Positions 1 to 9,559 of a stretch of 64,000 nt of DNA are shown here, in pieces. The stretch is from Enterobacter genomosp. O. GTDB taxonomy: Bacteria > Pseudomonadota > Gammaproteobacteria > Enterobacterales > Enterobacteriaceae. The translations under genes and the position numbers were made by a program. The notes under the pieces were generated by a model. The model was not told the DNA's origin, searched no databases, and was given only the letters and a program-made list of their open reading frames with translations. Position 1 is the first letter of the stretch. Each line of letters begins with the position of its first letter. The stretch is taken from positions 310,001-374,000 of the forward strand of contig NZ_LECZ01000025.1 of NCBI RefSeq assembly GCF_001022965.1, given 5' to 3'.

Positions 1-554
1 TACGCCGTCAGCCCAACGAAGATCACCACCCCGATGTAGGTCACGGCCCACATCAGCGCTTCGCTCTTCAGCCACAGGTTCACCAGCGACGCCAGCACAA
101 TCCCGATCAGCCCCATAAACAGCATGCTGCCGAAGCCGCTCAGATCGCGCTTCGTGGTGTAGCCGTAGAGGCTCATCGCGCCGAACATCCCGCCGGCCAC
201 CACGAAGGTGCTAGCGATGGAAGAGTAAGTGTAAACGATGAAAATGCTGGAAAGCGTCAGCCCCGTCAGCGCCGAATAGAGCATAAACAGGGTTGTTGCC
301 ATTCCGGCACTCAGCTTTTGCACCAGACCCGAAAGCACAAACACCAGCGCCAGCTGTGCGATAATCAGCCCAAAGAAGGTGATTTTGCTGGAGAAGATAA
401 ACATCATCAGTTCAGGCGTATTCGCTGCATACCACGCGATAAACGCGGTAAGCAGCAGGCCAACCGTCATCCAGCCATAGACCTGAGCCATATACGTCTG
501 CAGCCCGCTACGGGTCTGCTGTACTATCGAATCGGAACGCGGAAATCGGTCCAT
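1..554 (-). CDS. ybhL: Bax inhibitor-1/YccA family membrane protein YbhL (3' end outside window)
   Basis: The reverse strand reads in frame from an ATG at 554 to the window edge, giving about 184 N-terminal residues that begin MDRFPRSDSIVQQTRSGLQ. After a short polar N-terminus come several hydrophobic segments typical of the Bax inhibitor-1/UPF0005 family, which are inner-membrane proteins of unclear function in bacteria. An AGGAG ribosome binding site lies just upstream of the ATG. It sits downstream of moaE on the same strand, as ybhL does in E. coli. The family and order make YbhL the obvious name, but no biochemical role can be given. The gene is cut by the window, not broken. Confidence 0.9.
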   Translation of the reverse strand, partial: MDRFPRSDSIVQQTRSGLQTYMAQVYGWMTVGLLLTAFIAWYAANTPELMMFIFSSKITFFGLIIAQLALVFVLSGLVQKLSAGMATTLFMLYSALTGLTLSSIFIVYTYSSIASTFVVAGGMFGAMSLYGYTTKRDLSGFGSMLFMGLIGIVLASLVNLWLKSEALMWAVTYIGVVIFVGLTA

Positions 555-618
555 GATTCACTCCTGATTAAGATTAAGTAGACACACACGTTAAGAGTAA
601 CACATCCACGTAAACCGA

Positions 619-1071
619 CTACCAACGGCTGGCGGCCTGTTTATCGCTGTCGCGGGATTCAACCCACCGGTCGCCTTCCGGCGTGGCTTCCCGCTTCCAG
701 AACGGCGCTTTGGTTTTGAGGTAATCCATAATGAACTCCCCTGCCGCAAAGGCGCTGCTGCGGTGTGCGCTGGTCACCCCGACGAAGACAATCTCCTCGC
801 CGGGCCACATCTCGCCGATGCGGTGAATCACGGTGACGCGCCCGAGCGGCCAGCGGCCTCGCGCCGCTTCTACGATCTCAGCCAGCGATTTCTCCGTCAT
901 GCCCGGATAGTGCTCCAGCGTTAGCGCCTTCACGCTGTCGCCGAGGTTGTGGTTGCGCACCTTACCGGTGAAGGTCACGACCGCGCCATCTTCGTCACGC
1001 TCCGCCAGCCAGCTGTATTCTGTACCGACGCTGAAACGCTCGGGACCTACCAGAATTCGGGTCTCAGCCAC
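619..1071 (-). CDS. moaE: molybdopterin synthase catalytic (large) subunit MoaE
   Basis: MoaE, 150 residues, the usual length. With thiocarboxylated MoaD it inserts the two dithiolene sulfurs into precursor Z to make molybdopterin in the cytoplasm. The residues known from the E. coli enzyme are in place: Arg39 in GKVRNHN, His103-Arg104 in SAHRSS, Lys119 in DYLKT and Lys126 in FWKRE. The start codon is GTG at 1071, one base after the moaD stop, so translation is probably coupled to moaD. It is the last gene of moaABCDE, 64 bp before ybhL. Confidence 0.97.
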   Translation of the reverse strand: MAETRILVGPERFSVGTEYSWLAERDEDGAVVTFTGKVRNHNLGDSVKALTLEHYPGMTEKSLAEIVEAARGRWPLGRVTVIHRIGEMWPGEEIVFVGVTSAHRSSAFAAGEFIMDYLKTKAPFWKREATPEGDRWVESRDSDKQAASRW

Positions 1072-1072
1072 C

Positions 1073-1318
1073 TTAGCCCCCCGTTACCGGTGGGAAGAAG
1101 GCCACTTCATCCCCTGCCTTCAGCGGATGCGTGAATTCAACCAGCGTCTGGTTAACGGCGGCCAGCAGCTTGCCTTCGTCCAGCGCCAGCGCCCAGCGGT
1201 CGCCTTGCGCAGCAAGGTGCGCGCGCAGAGCGGCAACGTCTTCAAATGGCGCGTCCAGCGTTAGGCTGTCGGTGTTGACCAGCTCGCGCACCTGCGCAAA
1301 AAAGAGAACCTTAATCAT
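1073..1318 (-). CDS. moaD: molybdopterin synthase sulfur carrier (small) subunit MoaD
   Basis: MoaD, 81 residues, a ubiquitin-fold sulfur carrier. It ends in the required Gly-Gly (PPVTGG), whose terminal carboxylate is adenylated by MoeB and converted to the thiocarboxylate used by MoaE. The reading frame is open further upstream, but the ATG at 1318 ([13 protein letters not shown]) gives the family length and the typical start. That start lies 8 bp inside the end of moaC, an overlap that suggests translational coupling. It heterodimerises with the product of the adjacent moaE. Confidence 0.95.
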   Translation of the reverse strand: MIKVLFFAQVRELVNTDSLTLDAPFEDVAALRAHLAAQGDRWALALDEGKLLAAVNQTLVEFTHPLKAGDEVAFFPPVTGG

Positions 1319-1796
1319 GGCTGTCCACCTTAAAATCACCGGATTTGCCGCCGCTTTTTGCCAGCAGGCGAACCGGGCCAATCACCATATCTTTCTGCAC
1401 CGCTTTGCACATGTCGTAGATGGTCAGTGCCGCAACAGACGCTGCCGTCAGGGCCTCCATCTCCACGCCGGTTTTGCCGGTTAAGCGGCAGAGTGATTCA
1501 ATGCGCACGCGGCTGTGCTCCGGCTGCGCCTGCAGGTTCACTTCCACTTTACTCAGCATCAGCGGGTGGCACAGCGGGATGAGATCCCAGGTGCGCTTGG
1601 CGGCCTGAATGCCCGCGATGCGCGCGGTAGCAAACACGTCACCCTTGTGGTGACTGCCGTCGATAATCATCGCCAGCGTGCCCGGCAGCATAGTGACGAA
1701 CGCTTCGGCGCGCGCCTCGCGCACCGTTTCCGCTTTGGCGGAAACGTCCACCATATGCGCTTCGCCAGCGGCGTTAATGTGGGTCAGTTGTGACAT
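1311..1796 (-). CDS. moaC: cyclic pyranopterin monophosphate synthase MoaC
   Basis: MoaC, 161 residues, full family length. It converts the MoaA product 3',8-cyclo-7,8-dihydro-GTP into cyclic pyranopterin monophosphate (precursor Z). Conserved catalytic-region residues are present: His77 in PLCHPL, and Asp128 with Lys131 in YDMCKA. It lies three bases from moaB and overlaps moaD by 8 bp, so the three genes are clearly co-transcribed. The protein is a cytoplasmic hexamer in characterised relatives. No unusual feature was seen. Confidence 0.97.
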   Translation of the reverse strand: MSQLTHINAAGEAHMVDVSAKAETVREARAEAFVTMLPGTLAMIIDGSHHKGDVFATARIAGIQAAKRTWDLIPLCHPLMLSKVEVNLQAQPEHSRVRIESLCRLTGKTGVEMEALTAASVAALTIYDMCKAVQKDMVIGPVRLLAKSGGKSGDFKVDSHD

Positions 1797-1799
1797 AGC

Positions 1800-2312
1800 T
1801 TATTTCTTTAAATGGGGATGGAAATTACACGGACGGGTACGGGCATCCAGCTGCGGGGCAATAATATTGTCCCATGCGGTGCGGCAGGCCTTCGTCGAGC
1901 CGGGCATGGCGAAAATCAGGGTGTTGTTTGCCACACCGGCCACCGCGCGCGACTGCAGCGTGGAGGTACCAATCTCTTCAAAGGAGAGCATACGGAACAC
2001 TTCACCGAAGCCTTCCACTTCGCGATCGAACAGCGGGAGCAGCGCTTCGGGCGCCTGGTCGCCTGCGGTAAAGCCGGTGCCGCCGGTAATCAACACGACC
2101 TGCACCTCATCACTGGCGATCCACTGCGATACCTGCGCGCGAATGGCATAGCGGTTTTCTTTGACGATCGCTTTATCGACAACCTGATGCCCCGCGTCAT
2201 GGGCCGCCTCGCGCAGCCAGTGGCCGGAGGTATCATCCTCTTCGCCACGGCGGTCGGAAACGGTAAGAATGGCAATGCGTGTCGGGATAAATTCCGCGCT
2301 GACCTGACTCAT
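1800..2312 (-). CDS. moaB: molybdenum cofactor biosynthesis protein MoaB
   Basis: MoaB, 170 residues, of the MoaB/MogA/MoeA molybdopterin-binding fold. The family motif TGGTGFTAGDQAPEAL is near residue 90, and the SDRRGEEDDTSG segment that follows strand one is also typical. In E. coli MoaB is in the moa operon but its exact contribution is uncertain, because MogA performs the adenylation step. It is the second gene of the operon, 24 bp downstream of the moaA stop, and 3 bp ahead of moaC. Confidence 0.95.
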   Translation of the reverse strand: MSQVSAEFIPTRIAILTVSDRRGEEDDTSGHWLREAAHDAGHQVVDKAIVKENRYAIRAQVSQWIASDEVQVVLITGGTGFTAGDQAPEALLPLFDREVEGFGEVFRMLSFEEIGTSTLQSRAVAGVANNTLIFAMPGSTKACRTAWDNIIAPQLDARTRPCNFHPHLKK

Positions 2313-2336
2313 CTTATGATTCCCTCTTAAGCCTGA

Positions 2337-3326
2337 TTACCCGCCAATGTAAGACAGGTTTTGAGTAATGCCGGTGTTGCCCTGATGCAGGAAGTGGGTC
2401 TGTTTTTTGTGCGTCAGAGCCTCTGAGATACGCGCTTCAAGCGCGCTCTGCTGGGCATCATCTTCCAGCAGATCGCGCAGCTCGACGCCGCCATCGCCGA
2501 ACAGGCATAAATGCAGTTTGCCCACGGAGGAGACGCGAAGACGGTTGCAGCTGGCGCAGAAGTCTTTCTCATAGGGCATGATCAGCCCGATTTCCCCGTC
2601 GTAGTCCGGGTGGCAGAAGACCTGCGCCGGGCCGTCGCTGCGCTGGCGAATCTGATGGATCCAGCCGCGTCTCAGCAGCTCGTCGCGTAGCACCATGCCG
2701 GAGATATGATGGCGGCGGAACAGCTCGCTCCCCTCGCCCGTCTCCATCAGCTCAATAAAGCGCAGTTGAATGGGGCGAGATTTGATCCACGCCAGGAAGG
2801 TGTCCAGCTGATGGTGGTTGACGTCGCGCATCAGCACCGTGTTGACTTTGACCTTCTCGAACCCGGCGCTAAACGCCGCGTCGATGCCGTCCATCACCTG
2901 GCGGAATTTATCCTGACCGGTAATGGCGTGAAACTGGCGGGCATCCAGGCTGTCCACGCTGACGTTGATGGCGGTCAGGCCAGCATCACGCCAGGCGGCC
3001 ACGTCGCGGGCCATACGGTATCCGTTGGTGGTTACCGCAATCTGACGAATGCGTTCGTTTTCACGCACGGCGGCAATGATGTCGGGAAAATCGCGGCGCA
3101 GCGAAGGTTCTCCGCCGGTCAGACGCACTTTTTCGGTGCCGAGCTCAGAGAAGGCGCGCGTGACGCGGCGCACTTCATCCACGGAGAGAAAGCCGTTATT
3201 GGTGACGCTGCCCGGTTTGTAGCCGTCGGGCAGGCAGTAGGTGCAACGGAAGTTGCACACGTCGGTAATCGACAGACGTAAGTAATAAAACTTACGCGCG
3301 AAAGCATCAGTAAGTTGTGAAGCCAT
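2337..3326 (-). CDS. moaA: GTP 3',8-cyclase MoaA (radical SAM)
   Basis: MoaA, 329 residues. It catalyses the first step of molybdopterin synthesis, radical cyclisation of GTP. The radical-SAM cluster motif is Cys24-x3-Cys28-x2-Cys31 ([10 protein letters not shown]). A second C-x2-C-x13-C cluster motif for substrate binding lies near residues 257-274, and the protein ends in the conserved Gly-Gly. The frame is open 33 codons further upstream, but those codons overlap the riboswitch. The ATG at 3326 gives the family length and directly follows the riboswitch. It heads moaABCDE. Confidence 0.97.
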   Translation of the reverse strand: MASQLTDAFARKFYYLRLSITDVCNFRCTYCLPDGYKPGSVTNNGFLSVDEVRRVTRAFSELGTEKVRLTGGEPSLRRDFPDIIAAVRENERIRQIAVTTNGYRMARDVAAWRDAGLTAINVSVDSLDARQFHAITGQDKFRQVMDGIDAAFSAGFEKVKVNTVLMRDVNHHQLDTFLAWIKSRPIQLRFIELMETGEGSELFRRHHISGMVLRDELLRRGWIHQIRQRSDGPAQVFCHPDYDGEIGLIMPYEKDFCASCNRLRVSSVGKLHLCLFGDGGVELRDLLEDDAQQSALEARISEALTHKKQTHFLHQGNTGITQNLSYIGG

Positions 3327-3329
3327 GTA

Positions 3330-3440
3330 CACCTTTCCAGATATGGGAGGCACAGTCATTTCTTTCTGTACCCTGGTGGCATATTCGCCACGGCCAGAGC
3401 GCCATATCTTTCGACACAGGCACAAAGGCTAGAGTGTATG
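3330..3440 (-). ncRNA. Moco RNA motif (molybdenum cofactor riboswitch) in the moaA leader
   Basis: Read on the minus strand, the moaA leader runs from ACTCTAGCC through GCCACCAGGG, AGAAATGACTGTGCCTCCC and ATCTGGAAAGGTGTAC into the moaA ATG. This closely resembles the E. coli moaA leader, which carries the Moco RNA motif, including the AGAAATGAC segment and the CTGGAAAGGTG element. In E. coli this element senses molybdenum cofactor and lowers moaA expression. Identification is by remembered similarity; the exact edges are approximate. Confidence 0.85.
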
Positions 3441-3456
3441 TTTTCAAATTTGAAAA
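3441..3456. repeat. perfect 16-bp palindrome upstream of the Moco riboswitch
   Basis: TTTTCAAATTTGAAAA is a perfect inverted repeat. It lies between the ModE-type box and the start of the riboswitch, so it falls in or next to the moa promoter. It could be a regulator binding site or simply part of the core promoter. No known factor is assigned. Confidence 0.5.
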
Positions 3457-3509
3457 CGTGGTTATGGCGATAGTAGCGCGTAAATCCACTCTTCGCTATT
3501 CTCGCTTAA

Positions 3510-3533
3510 CGCTATATAAACAAATACATAACG
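3510..3533. promoter_or_regulatory. putative ModE operator upstream of moaA
   Basis: The half-sites CGCTATAT and ACATAACG flank an 8-bp spacer in a 24-bp element. The spacing is the same as in the stronger box before modA (CGTTATAT-N8-ATATAACG). ModE activates moa transcription in E. coli. The assignment rests on this match and on the position about 185 bp upstream of the moaA start codon. Confidence 0.65.
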
Positions 3534-3674
3534 ACATAATTGTGTATTTTCACTACAGAATACGCAAAAACAGCATCTTCGCATTGATATGCGTCATTTT
3601 GCGTCCGGTGAGGCATCGTCTTTTAGGGGTAGTTAGGGTAGTGTTACGCAGATTGAACGTGATAAGGAATGTGT

Positions 3675-4583
3675 ATGCGCAATCGCACTTTTGCGGATCT
3701 TGACCGTGTGGTCGCACTCGGCGGAGGCCACGGTCTGGGCCGGGTGATGTCCTCTTTGTCTTCACTCGGCTCAAGGCTGACAGGGATCGTGACAACAACG
3801 GATAACGGCGGCTCTACGGGCCGCATCCGACGTGCAGAAGGGGGTATCGCCTGGGGCGATATGCGCAACTGTCTGAACCAGCTGATTACCGAACCGAGCG
3901 TTGCATCAGCAATGTTTGAGTACCGTTTCGGCGGTAATGGAGAACTTTCCGGGCATAACCTCGGAAATTTAATGCTTAAAGCTCTGGATCACCTGAGCGT
4001 GCGCCCGCTGGAAGCCATCAATTTGATACGAAATCTGCTGAAAGTGGATGCGTTTCTGATCCCGATGTCTGAGCAGCCGGTCGATCTGATGGCCATCGAC
4101 GCGGAAGGCCATGAAGTTTACGGCGAGGTGAATATCGATCAGCTCATTGTGCCGCCGAAAGAGCTGATGACCTACCCAGCCGTCCCCGCCACGCGCGAAG
4201 CGGTTGAGGCCATTGCTGAAGCGGATGTGATCCTGATCGGTCCGGGCAGTTTTTACACCAGCCTGATGCCCATTTTGCTGGTGAAAGAGCTGGCCCAGGC
4301 GCTGCGCCGCACCCCTGCCCCGATGGTCTACATCGGTAACCTGGGGCGCGAACTGAGCCCGGCAGCCGCAAGCCTGTCGCTGGCGGACAAGCTGAGCCTG
4401 ATGGAGCAGTACGTCGGGAAGAAAATTATCGACGGCGTGGTGGTGGGACCGAAAGTCGACGTGTCAGGGATTGGCGATCGCCTGGTGGTGCAGGAGCCGC
4501 TGGAGGCCAGCGATATTAAATATCGTCATGACCGCCATCTGCTGCGCGACGCGCTGGAGAAGGCGATTCAGGCGCTGGGTTAG
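3675..4583 (+). CDS. ybhK: YvcK/CofD-like family protein YbhK
   Basis: 302 residues, the same length as E. coli YbhK. The N-terminus [17 protein letters not shown], the [11 protein letters not shown] segment near residue 40 and GPGSFYTSL near residue 190 are the conserved nucleotide/substrate-binding elements of the YvcK family. These are cytoplasmic UDP-sugar-binding proteins linked to cell morphology and gluconeogenic growth in Bacillus; the role in enterobacteria is less clear. The ATG at 3675 is preceded by AAGGA at good spacing, whereas the ATG at 3669 touches that site. The gene is divergent from moaA and convergent with uvrB. Confidence 0.93.
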   Translation: MRNRTFADLDRVVALGGGHGLGRVMSSLSSLGSRLTGIVTTTDNGGSTGRIRRAEGGIAWGDMRNCLNQLITEPSVASAMFEYRFGGNGELSGHNLGNLMLKALDHLSVRPLEAINLIRNLLKVDAFLIPMSEQPVDLMAIDAEGHEVYGEVNIDQLIVPPKELMTYPAVPATREAVEAIAEADVILIGPGSFYTSLMPILLVKELAQALRRTPAPMVYIGNLGRELSPAAASLSLADKLSLMEQYVGKKIIDGVVVGPKVDVSGIGDRLVVQEPLEASDIKYRHDRHLLRDALEKAIQALG

Positions 4584-4595
4584 GCTCGTTTTGTG

Positions 4596-4645
4596 CGGCC
4601 TGAAGCCCTCACCCCGGCCCTCTCCCACAGGGAGAGGGAGAAAAC
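4596..4645. repeat. dispersed palindromic repeat, copy 1 (ybhK/uvrB)
   Basis: The element contains CCCTCACCCCGGCCC followed by the hairpin CTCTCCCACAGGGAGAG. Closely related copies occur at 13641-13740, 55466-55503 and 60701-60753. Here it separates the convergent ends of ybhK and uvrB and could act as a weak bidirectional terminator or RNA stabiliser. Confidence 0.8.
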
Positions 4646-4656
4646 ACGCGCTTTAA

Positions 4657-6672
<2,016 letters not shown>

Positions 6673-6747
6673 GGGCGACAACCTGATGACGTTATAAGCG
6701 GCAGGTGAGTAATTTTACTCGTTGTGGCCAGGAATGCCAGTAAAAAA

Positions 6748-6767
6748 CACTGGATGAAAAACCAGTA
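6748..6767. promoter_or_regulatory. LexA (SOS) box of uvrB
   Basis: CACTGGATGAAAAACCAGTA contains CTG-N10-CAG with A/T-rich flanks. It resembles the known E. coli uvrB SOS box and lies at the same position relative to the gene. It implies induction of uvrB on DNA damage. Confidence 0.88.
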
Positions 6768-7069
6768 GCATGTCACGATATTTAGAGTAGCGCCTGCATG
6801 ATTAGCGCGATAGCGGCCAAAATTTCGACTGTGACAACATAAAACACCAGTCAGGTCAGGTTATCCCCAGAACTTTTTCTTTTTTAACATTTGTCAAGCC
6901 AGGTAATGATAGTTTTATGGCAACGGGTGACACTTTCATGACGGGAATTGCTTTTATCTAACCAGTTAAATAATAAACGATATTTTCTAAAGCCGCGTTT
7001 CGCGCCAATTTGGGCGAAAGCCGCGTCGCCTCTCGCTTATCGCGTGTTTTCTAACTCTAATGCACATGG

Positions 7070-7092
7070 TTATCCACAGGAATAGTGGATAA
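7070..7092. promoter_or_regulatory. inverted pair of DnaA boxes
   Basis: TTATCCACA (7070-7078) is a perfect DnaA box. Five bases later AGTGGATAA (7084-7092) is the reverse complement of a box with one mismatch. DnaA boxes near uvrB have been described in E. coli, so these may modulate uvrB or the divergent gene. Confidence 0.6.
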
Positions 7093-7271
7093 CTGCTTCC
7101 AGCCCATACAGACTGGCGCTCGGCAAATTCCCGGATTTTCCCACGAACCGGCAGGAAAAAATTTTTATAGCTATTTTTTGATGATTAACAGTTGAGTCAT
7201 TCATAACCAACCGACGAGATCTTGCTCACATTTTCATCATTTCTGACCCTGCACCACAACTCACCACCGCT

Positions 7272-7288
7272 GGCACCGTTGATGTGCA
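7272..7288. promoter_or_regulatory. putative NtrC binding site
   Basis: GGCACCGTTGATGTGCA matches the NtrC dyad TGCACC-N5-GGTGCA at 10 of 12 defined positions, with GCAC-N7-GTGC intact. Its centre is about 109 bp before the predicted sigma-54 start point, similar to the enhancer position at E. coli glnAp2. A second, half-matching element begins TGCACC at 7250. Confidence 0.5.
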
Positions 7289-7362
7289 ATCCCTCTGGTT
7301 TTACACCGCTCTCCTGTGACTTATTCCTAAAAAAGTCGCTTTTTTAGTCACTTTACGCTTTC

Positions 7363-7378
7363 TGGCAGGGGTTTTGCA
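7363..7378 (+). promoter_or_regulatory. putative sigma-54 (RpoN) promoter of the orphan ABC ATPase gene
   Basis: TGGCAGGGGTTTTGCA matches the -24/-12 consensus TGGCACG-N4-TTGCA. The invariant GG (7364-7365) and GC (7376-7377) have exactly the required spacing. It lies 47 bp before the start codon at 7425, leaving a short leader that contains a good ribosome binding site. Confidence 0.65.
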
Positions 7379-7424
7379 CAATCCAGAACGTGCCTCACCT
7401 ACACACATTTTTAAGGAGAGAAAG

Positions 7425-8147
7425 ATGTTGAGTCTGCGTGCAGTGAACCAGTTTTACGGAAGCCAACATACGCTATGGAACGTGGATTTAGATTTTCCGC
7501 AAGGGATGTGTACAGGCGTCGTTGGCCTGCCGGGAATGGGGAAAACCACCCTCATGAATTGCATCGCCGGGAAAGTGCCCGTCGAAAGCGGTACCATCAT
7601 CTGGCATGAAGCAGGCGCGCCGCCGCGTGATTTGCTAAGCCAGGTGCCAGAACAGCGTTCAGGGCCGGGGATAGGCTATGTCCCGCAGGACAGGCGGATC
7701 TTCTCCCAGCTGACGATTGAGGAGAATTTGCATATCGCCATGCGGGCGATGGGCAAGCCCGACCCGGAAGCGAAAAATGAGGTGTATGACCTGTTCCCGG
7801 AACTCTACGCGCTGCGTCAAACCCGGGGCAATACCCTTTCGCCAGACGACCAGTACCAGCTGGCCCTGGCCAATGCGCTGGTAAACCGTCCGCGGATGCT
7901 GATTCTGGACGAGCCCCTGCACGGCGCAGGCCACGGTTTCGCGCATAAGCTGGGGCAGCTGCTGGTGCGCTTAAACCGAGAGCTCGGGATGACGGTGCTG
8001 CTGGCTGAACAGCAACTGTCGTTTATTCGCCGGGTCGCGGATCGTTTTTGCATGCTTTATCGCGGGCGTAACGTGGCCCATGGCCACGTTAACGAACTGG
8101 ACGATGAGCTTATTGCCCACTGGATGTCGCTGGAAGCAAGGCGCTGA
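7425..8147 (+). CDS. orphan UrtE-like ABC transporter ATP-binding protein
   Basis: 240 residues of a single ABC ATPase domain, most like UrtE, the urea-transport member of the branched-chain amino acid (HAAT) family. Walker A is GLPGMGKTT (34-42), the Q-loop is Gln88 in YVPQDRRIF, Walker B with catalytic Glu163 is LILDEP, and the switch position is Gln196 as in LivF/UrtE. The C-loop is unusual: LSPDD (138-142) replaces LSGGQ, and the D-loop reads LHGAG. No permease or binding protein lies nearby. AAGGAG precedes the ATG. The 3' end overlaps convergent bioD by 38 bp. It may serve a transporter encoded elsewhere, or have a non-transport role. Confidence 0.8.
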   Translation: MLSLRAVNQFYGSQHTLWNVDLDFPQGMCTGVVGLPGMGKTTLMNCIAGKVPVESGTIIWHEAGAPPRDLLSQVPEQRSGPGIGYVPQDRRIFSQLTIEENLHIAMRAMGKPDPEAKNEVYDLFPELYALRQTRGNTLSPDDQYQLALANALVNRPRMLILDEPLHGAGHGFAHKLGQLLVRLNRELGMTVLLAEQQLSFIRRVADRFCMLYRGRNVAHGHVNELDDELIAHWMSLEARR

Positions 8148-8811
8148 GGTCAAGATAGCGCCCGGTTTCGGCACGTTCGGCATCGTCCGCAAGCCACGGG
8201 ATCTCCCCGAGGAATGGGGCAGGAAGAACCCGCTTGAGCGTTGCAAGGTACTCCTGATGCCGCTTGCCGGGGGCAACCACGTCGTTGGCTATCCAGCCCG
8301 CCAGGCGCAGTCCTGCCTGCGAAACGGCCTGCGCGGTCAACATGGCATGGTTGATACAGCCGAGCTTCACCCCTACGACCAGAATGACCGGGAGCTGCTC
8401 GCGCTGCACCCAGTCAGCAAACGTCTGGTCCTGCGAGAGCGGCGTAAACCAGCCGCCTGCGCCCTCCACCAGCACCCAGTCCGCCTGGCGTTCCAGTGCC
8501 CGTAATCCGGCCGAGAGCACGGCGAAATCAATCGGACGACCTTCGTCGGCGCTGATGATGTGCGGCGACGTCGGCTCGGCAAAGGTATACGGATTCACCG
8601 CTGAATAGGCGAGCTCAAGCGTGCTGTTCCGCTGGAGCGCCAGCGCGTCGGTGTTGCGTAACCCTTCCGCCGTCATCTCGCTGCCGGAAGCAACCGGCTT
8701 ATACCCGGCGGTGTTTTTCCCAAGCTTTCGCGCCGCCTGCAGCAGCGCGGTGCTGGCAACCGTTTTACCCACTTCCGTATCCGTTCCGGTGACAAAATAG
8801 CGTTCAGTCAC
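8110..8811 (-). CDS. bioD: dethiobiotin synthetase BioD
   Basis: BioD, about 233 residues. It carboxylates 7,8-diaminopelargonate and closes the ureido ring using ATP and CO2. The P-loop GTDTEVGKT is near residues 9-17, [11 protein letters not shown] is the magnesium/substrate segment, and [13 protein letters not shown] follows. The start is uncertain: GTG at 8811 gives the family N-terminus (TERYFVTGT) inside the bioC stop region, while ATG at 8826 would add five residues. The last ten or so residues ([11 protein letters not shown]) go beyond E. coli BioD and are encoded opposite the end of the ABC ATPase gene. Last gene of bioBFCD. Confidence 0.95.
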   Translation of the reverse strand: MTERYFVTGTDTEVGKTVASTALLQAARKLGKNTAGYKPVASGSEMTAEGLRNTDALALQRNSTLELAYSAVNPYTFAEPTSPHIISADEGRPIDFAVLSAGLRALERQADWVLVEGAGGWFTPLSQDQTFADWVQREQLPVILVVGVKLGCINHAMLTAQAVSQAGLRLAGWIANDVVAPGKRHQEYLATLKRVLPAPFLGEIPWLADDAERAETGRYLDLSALLPATSSGQ

Positions 8812-9559
8812 GTTCGATAACCCCATGAAAAAGTTGATAAGAGAGCGGGAAATGTCCCCGCGCCTGCGGCCAGGCCAGCTCCAGACGCTGCAGTTGACCC
8901 CGGGTGAGCGGTTTTTTCTCGCGTCCGGTATGCAGATGCGTGGCGCCAATGCCCTTCAGCGAGCGCATGGCGCTGAGCGCGTCGCTGAAATTGAGGGTGA
9001 TGGTCTGCACCGCGCTGCGATAGCGCCGGCCTGCCAGCGCCTGCGTGACCCGCTCGTGTGATAAAAACCGGTTGGCGTGCGGCTGGCGATCTACCGCCCT
9101 CCAGGCCTGATTCAGCTCCGGTAACGAGCTTTCCAGAAGCGTGGTAAACGCCACGCTCCCGCCCGGGCGCGCCACCCGGTAAAGCTCGCTTAAGGCCTGC
9201 GGCAGGCTGCCACACCATTGCACGGCGAGATGGCTCCAGACCAAATCGAATTGCGCATCCGCCAGCGGAATCGCTTCGATATCACCGACCAGATAGCGGT
9301 GCGCAGCCTGCTGCTGACGTGCCTCCGCAAGCATGTCGGATGACAGATCAAGAGCCGTAACCAGGCTTCCCGCTTCGCGCCAGTAGCGGCTATTCCCGCC
9401 GGGGCCGCACCCGGCGTCAAGCACCTGGGTAAAACGCGTCTCGCCAAGCAACGCCAGCAGCCCCTCTGCGCTCTGGCGCTGAAGCTCATCGTGTTGTGAA
9501 TAGCTGCGCGCGGCACGGCCAAACGCCGCCGCAATGGCCTGCTTATTGACGGGCGACAT
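8804..9559 (-). CDS. bioC: malonyl-ACP O-methyltransferase BioC
   Basis: BioC, 251 residues, same length as in E. coli. It methylates malonyl-ACP so that the fatty acid machinery can build the pimelate moiety of biotin. The SAM-binding motif I is VLDAGCGPG (about 47-55), followed by the acidic LDLSSDML and the [12 protein letters not shown] segment of class I methyltransferases. The start overlaps the end of bioF by 17 bp, and its stop overlaps the proposed bioD start. Cytoplasmic, third gene of the operon. Confidence 0.97.
   Translation of the reverse strand: MSPVNKQAIAAAFGRAARSYSQHDELQRQSAEGLLALLGETRFTQVLDAGCGPGGNSRYWREAGSLVTALDLSSDMLAEARQQQAAHRYLVGDIEAIPLADAQFDLVWSHLAVQWCGSLPQALSELYRVARPGGSVAFTTLLESSLPELNQAWRAVDRQPHANRFLSHERVTQALAGRRYRSAVQTITLNFSDALSAMRSLKGIGATHLHTGREKKPLTRGQLQRLELAWPQARGHFPLSYQLFHGVIERD

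Larger units (their letters stand above)
6673..7424. other. 752-bp regulatory interval between uvrB and the orphan ABC ATPase gene
   Basis: No coding region is convincing here. From the uvrB side it holds the LexA box (6748-6767), a DnaA-box-like TTATCCCCA (6861-6869), a 22-bp near-palindrome (6998-7019, 18 of 22 positions symmetric) and a DnaA-box pair (7070-7092). From the ATPase side it holds NtrC-like sites (7250-7288), an A-tract inverted repeat (7327-7347) and a sigma-54 type promoter (7363-7378). Confidence 0.6.

Noticed and set aside
7249..7266. Second full NtrC site beginning TGCACC
   Set aside because: Only the left half matches; the right half TCACCA does not, and the spacing to the first site is about two helical turns instead of three, so it is mentioned only as a half-site.
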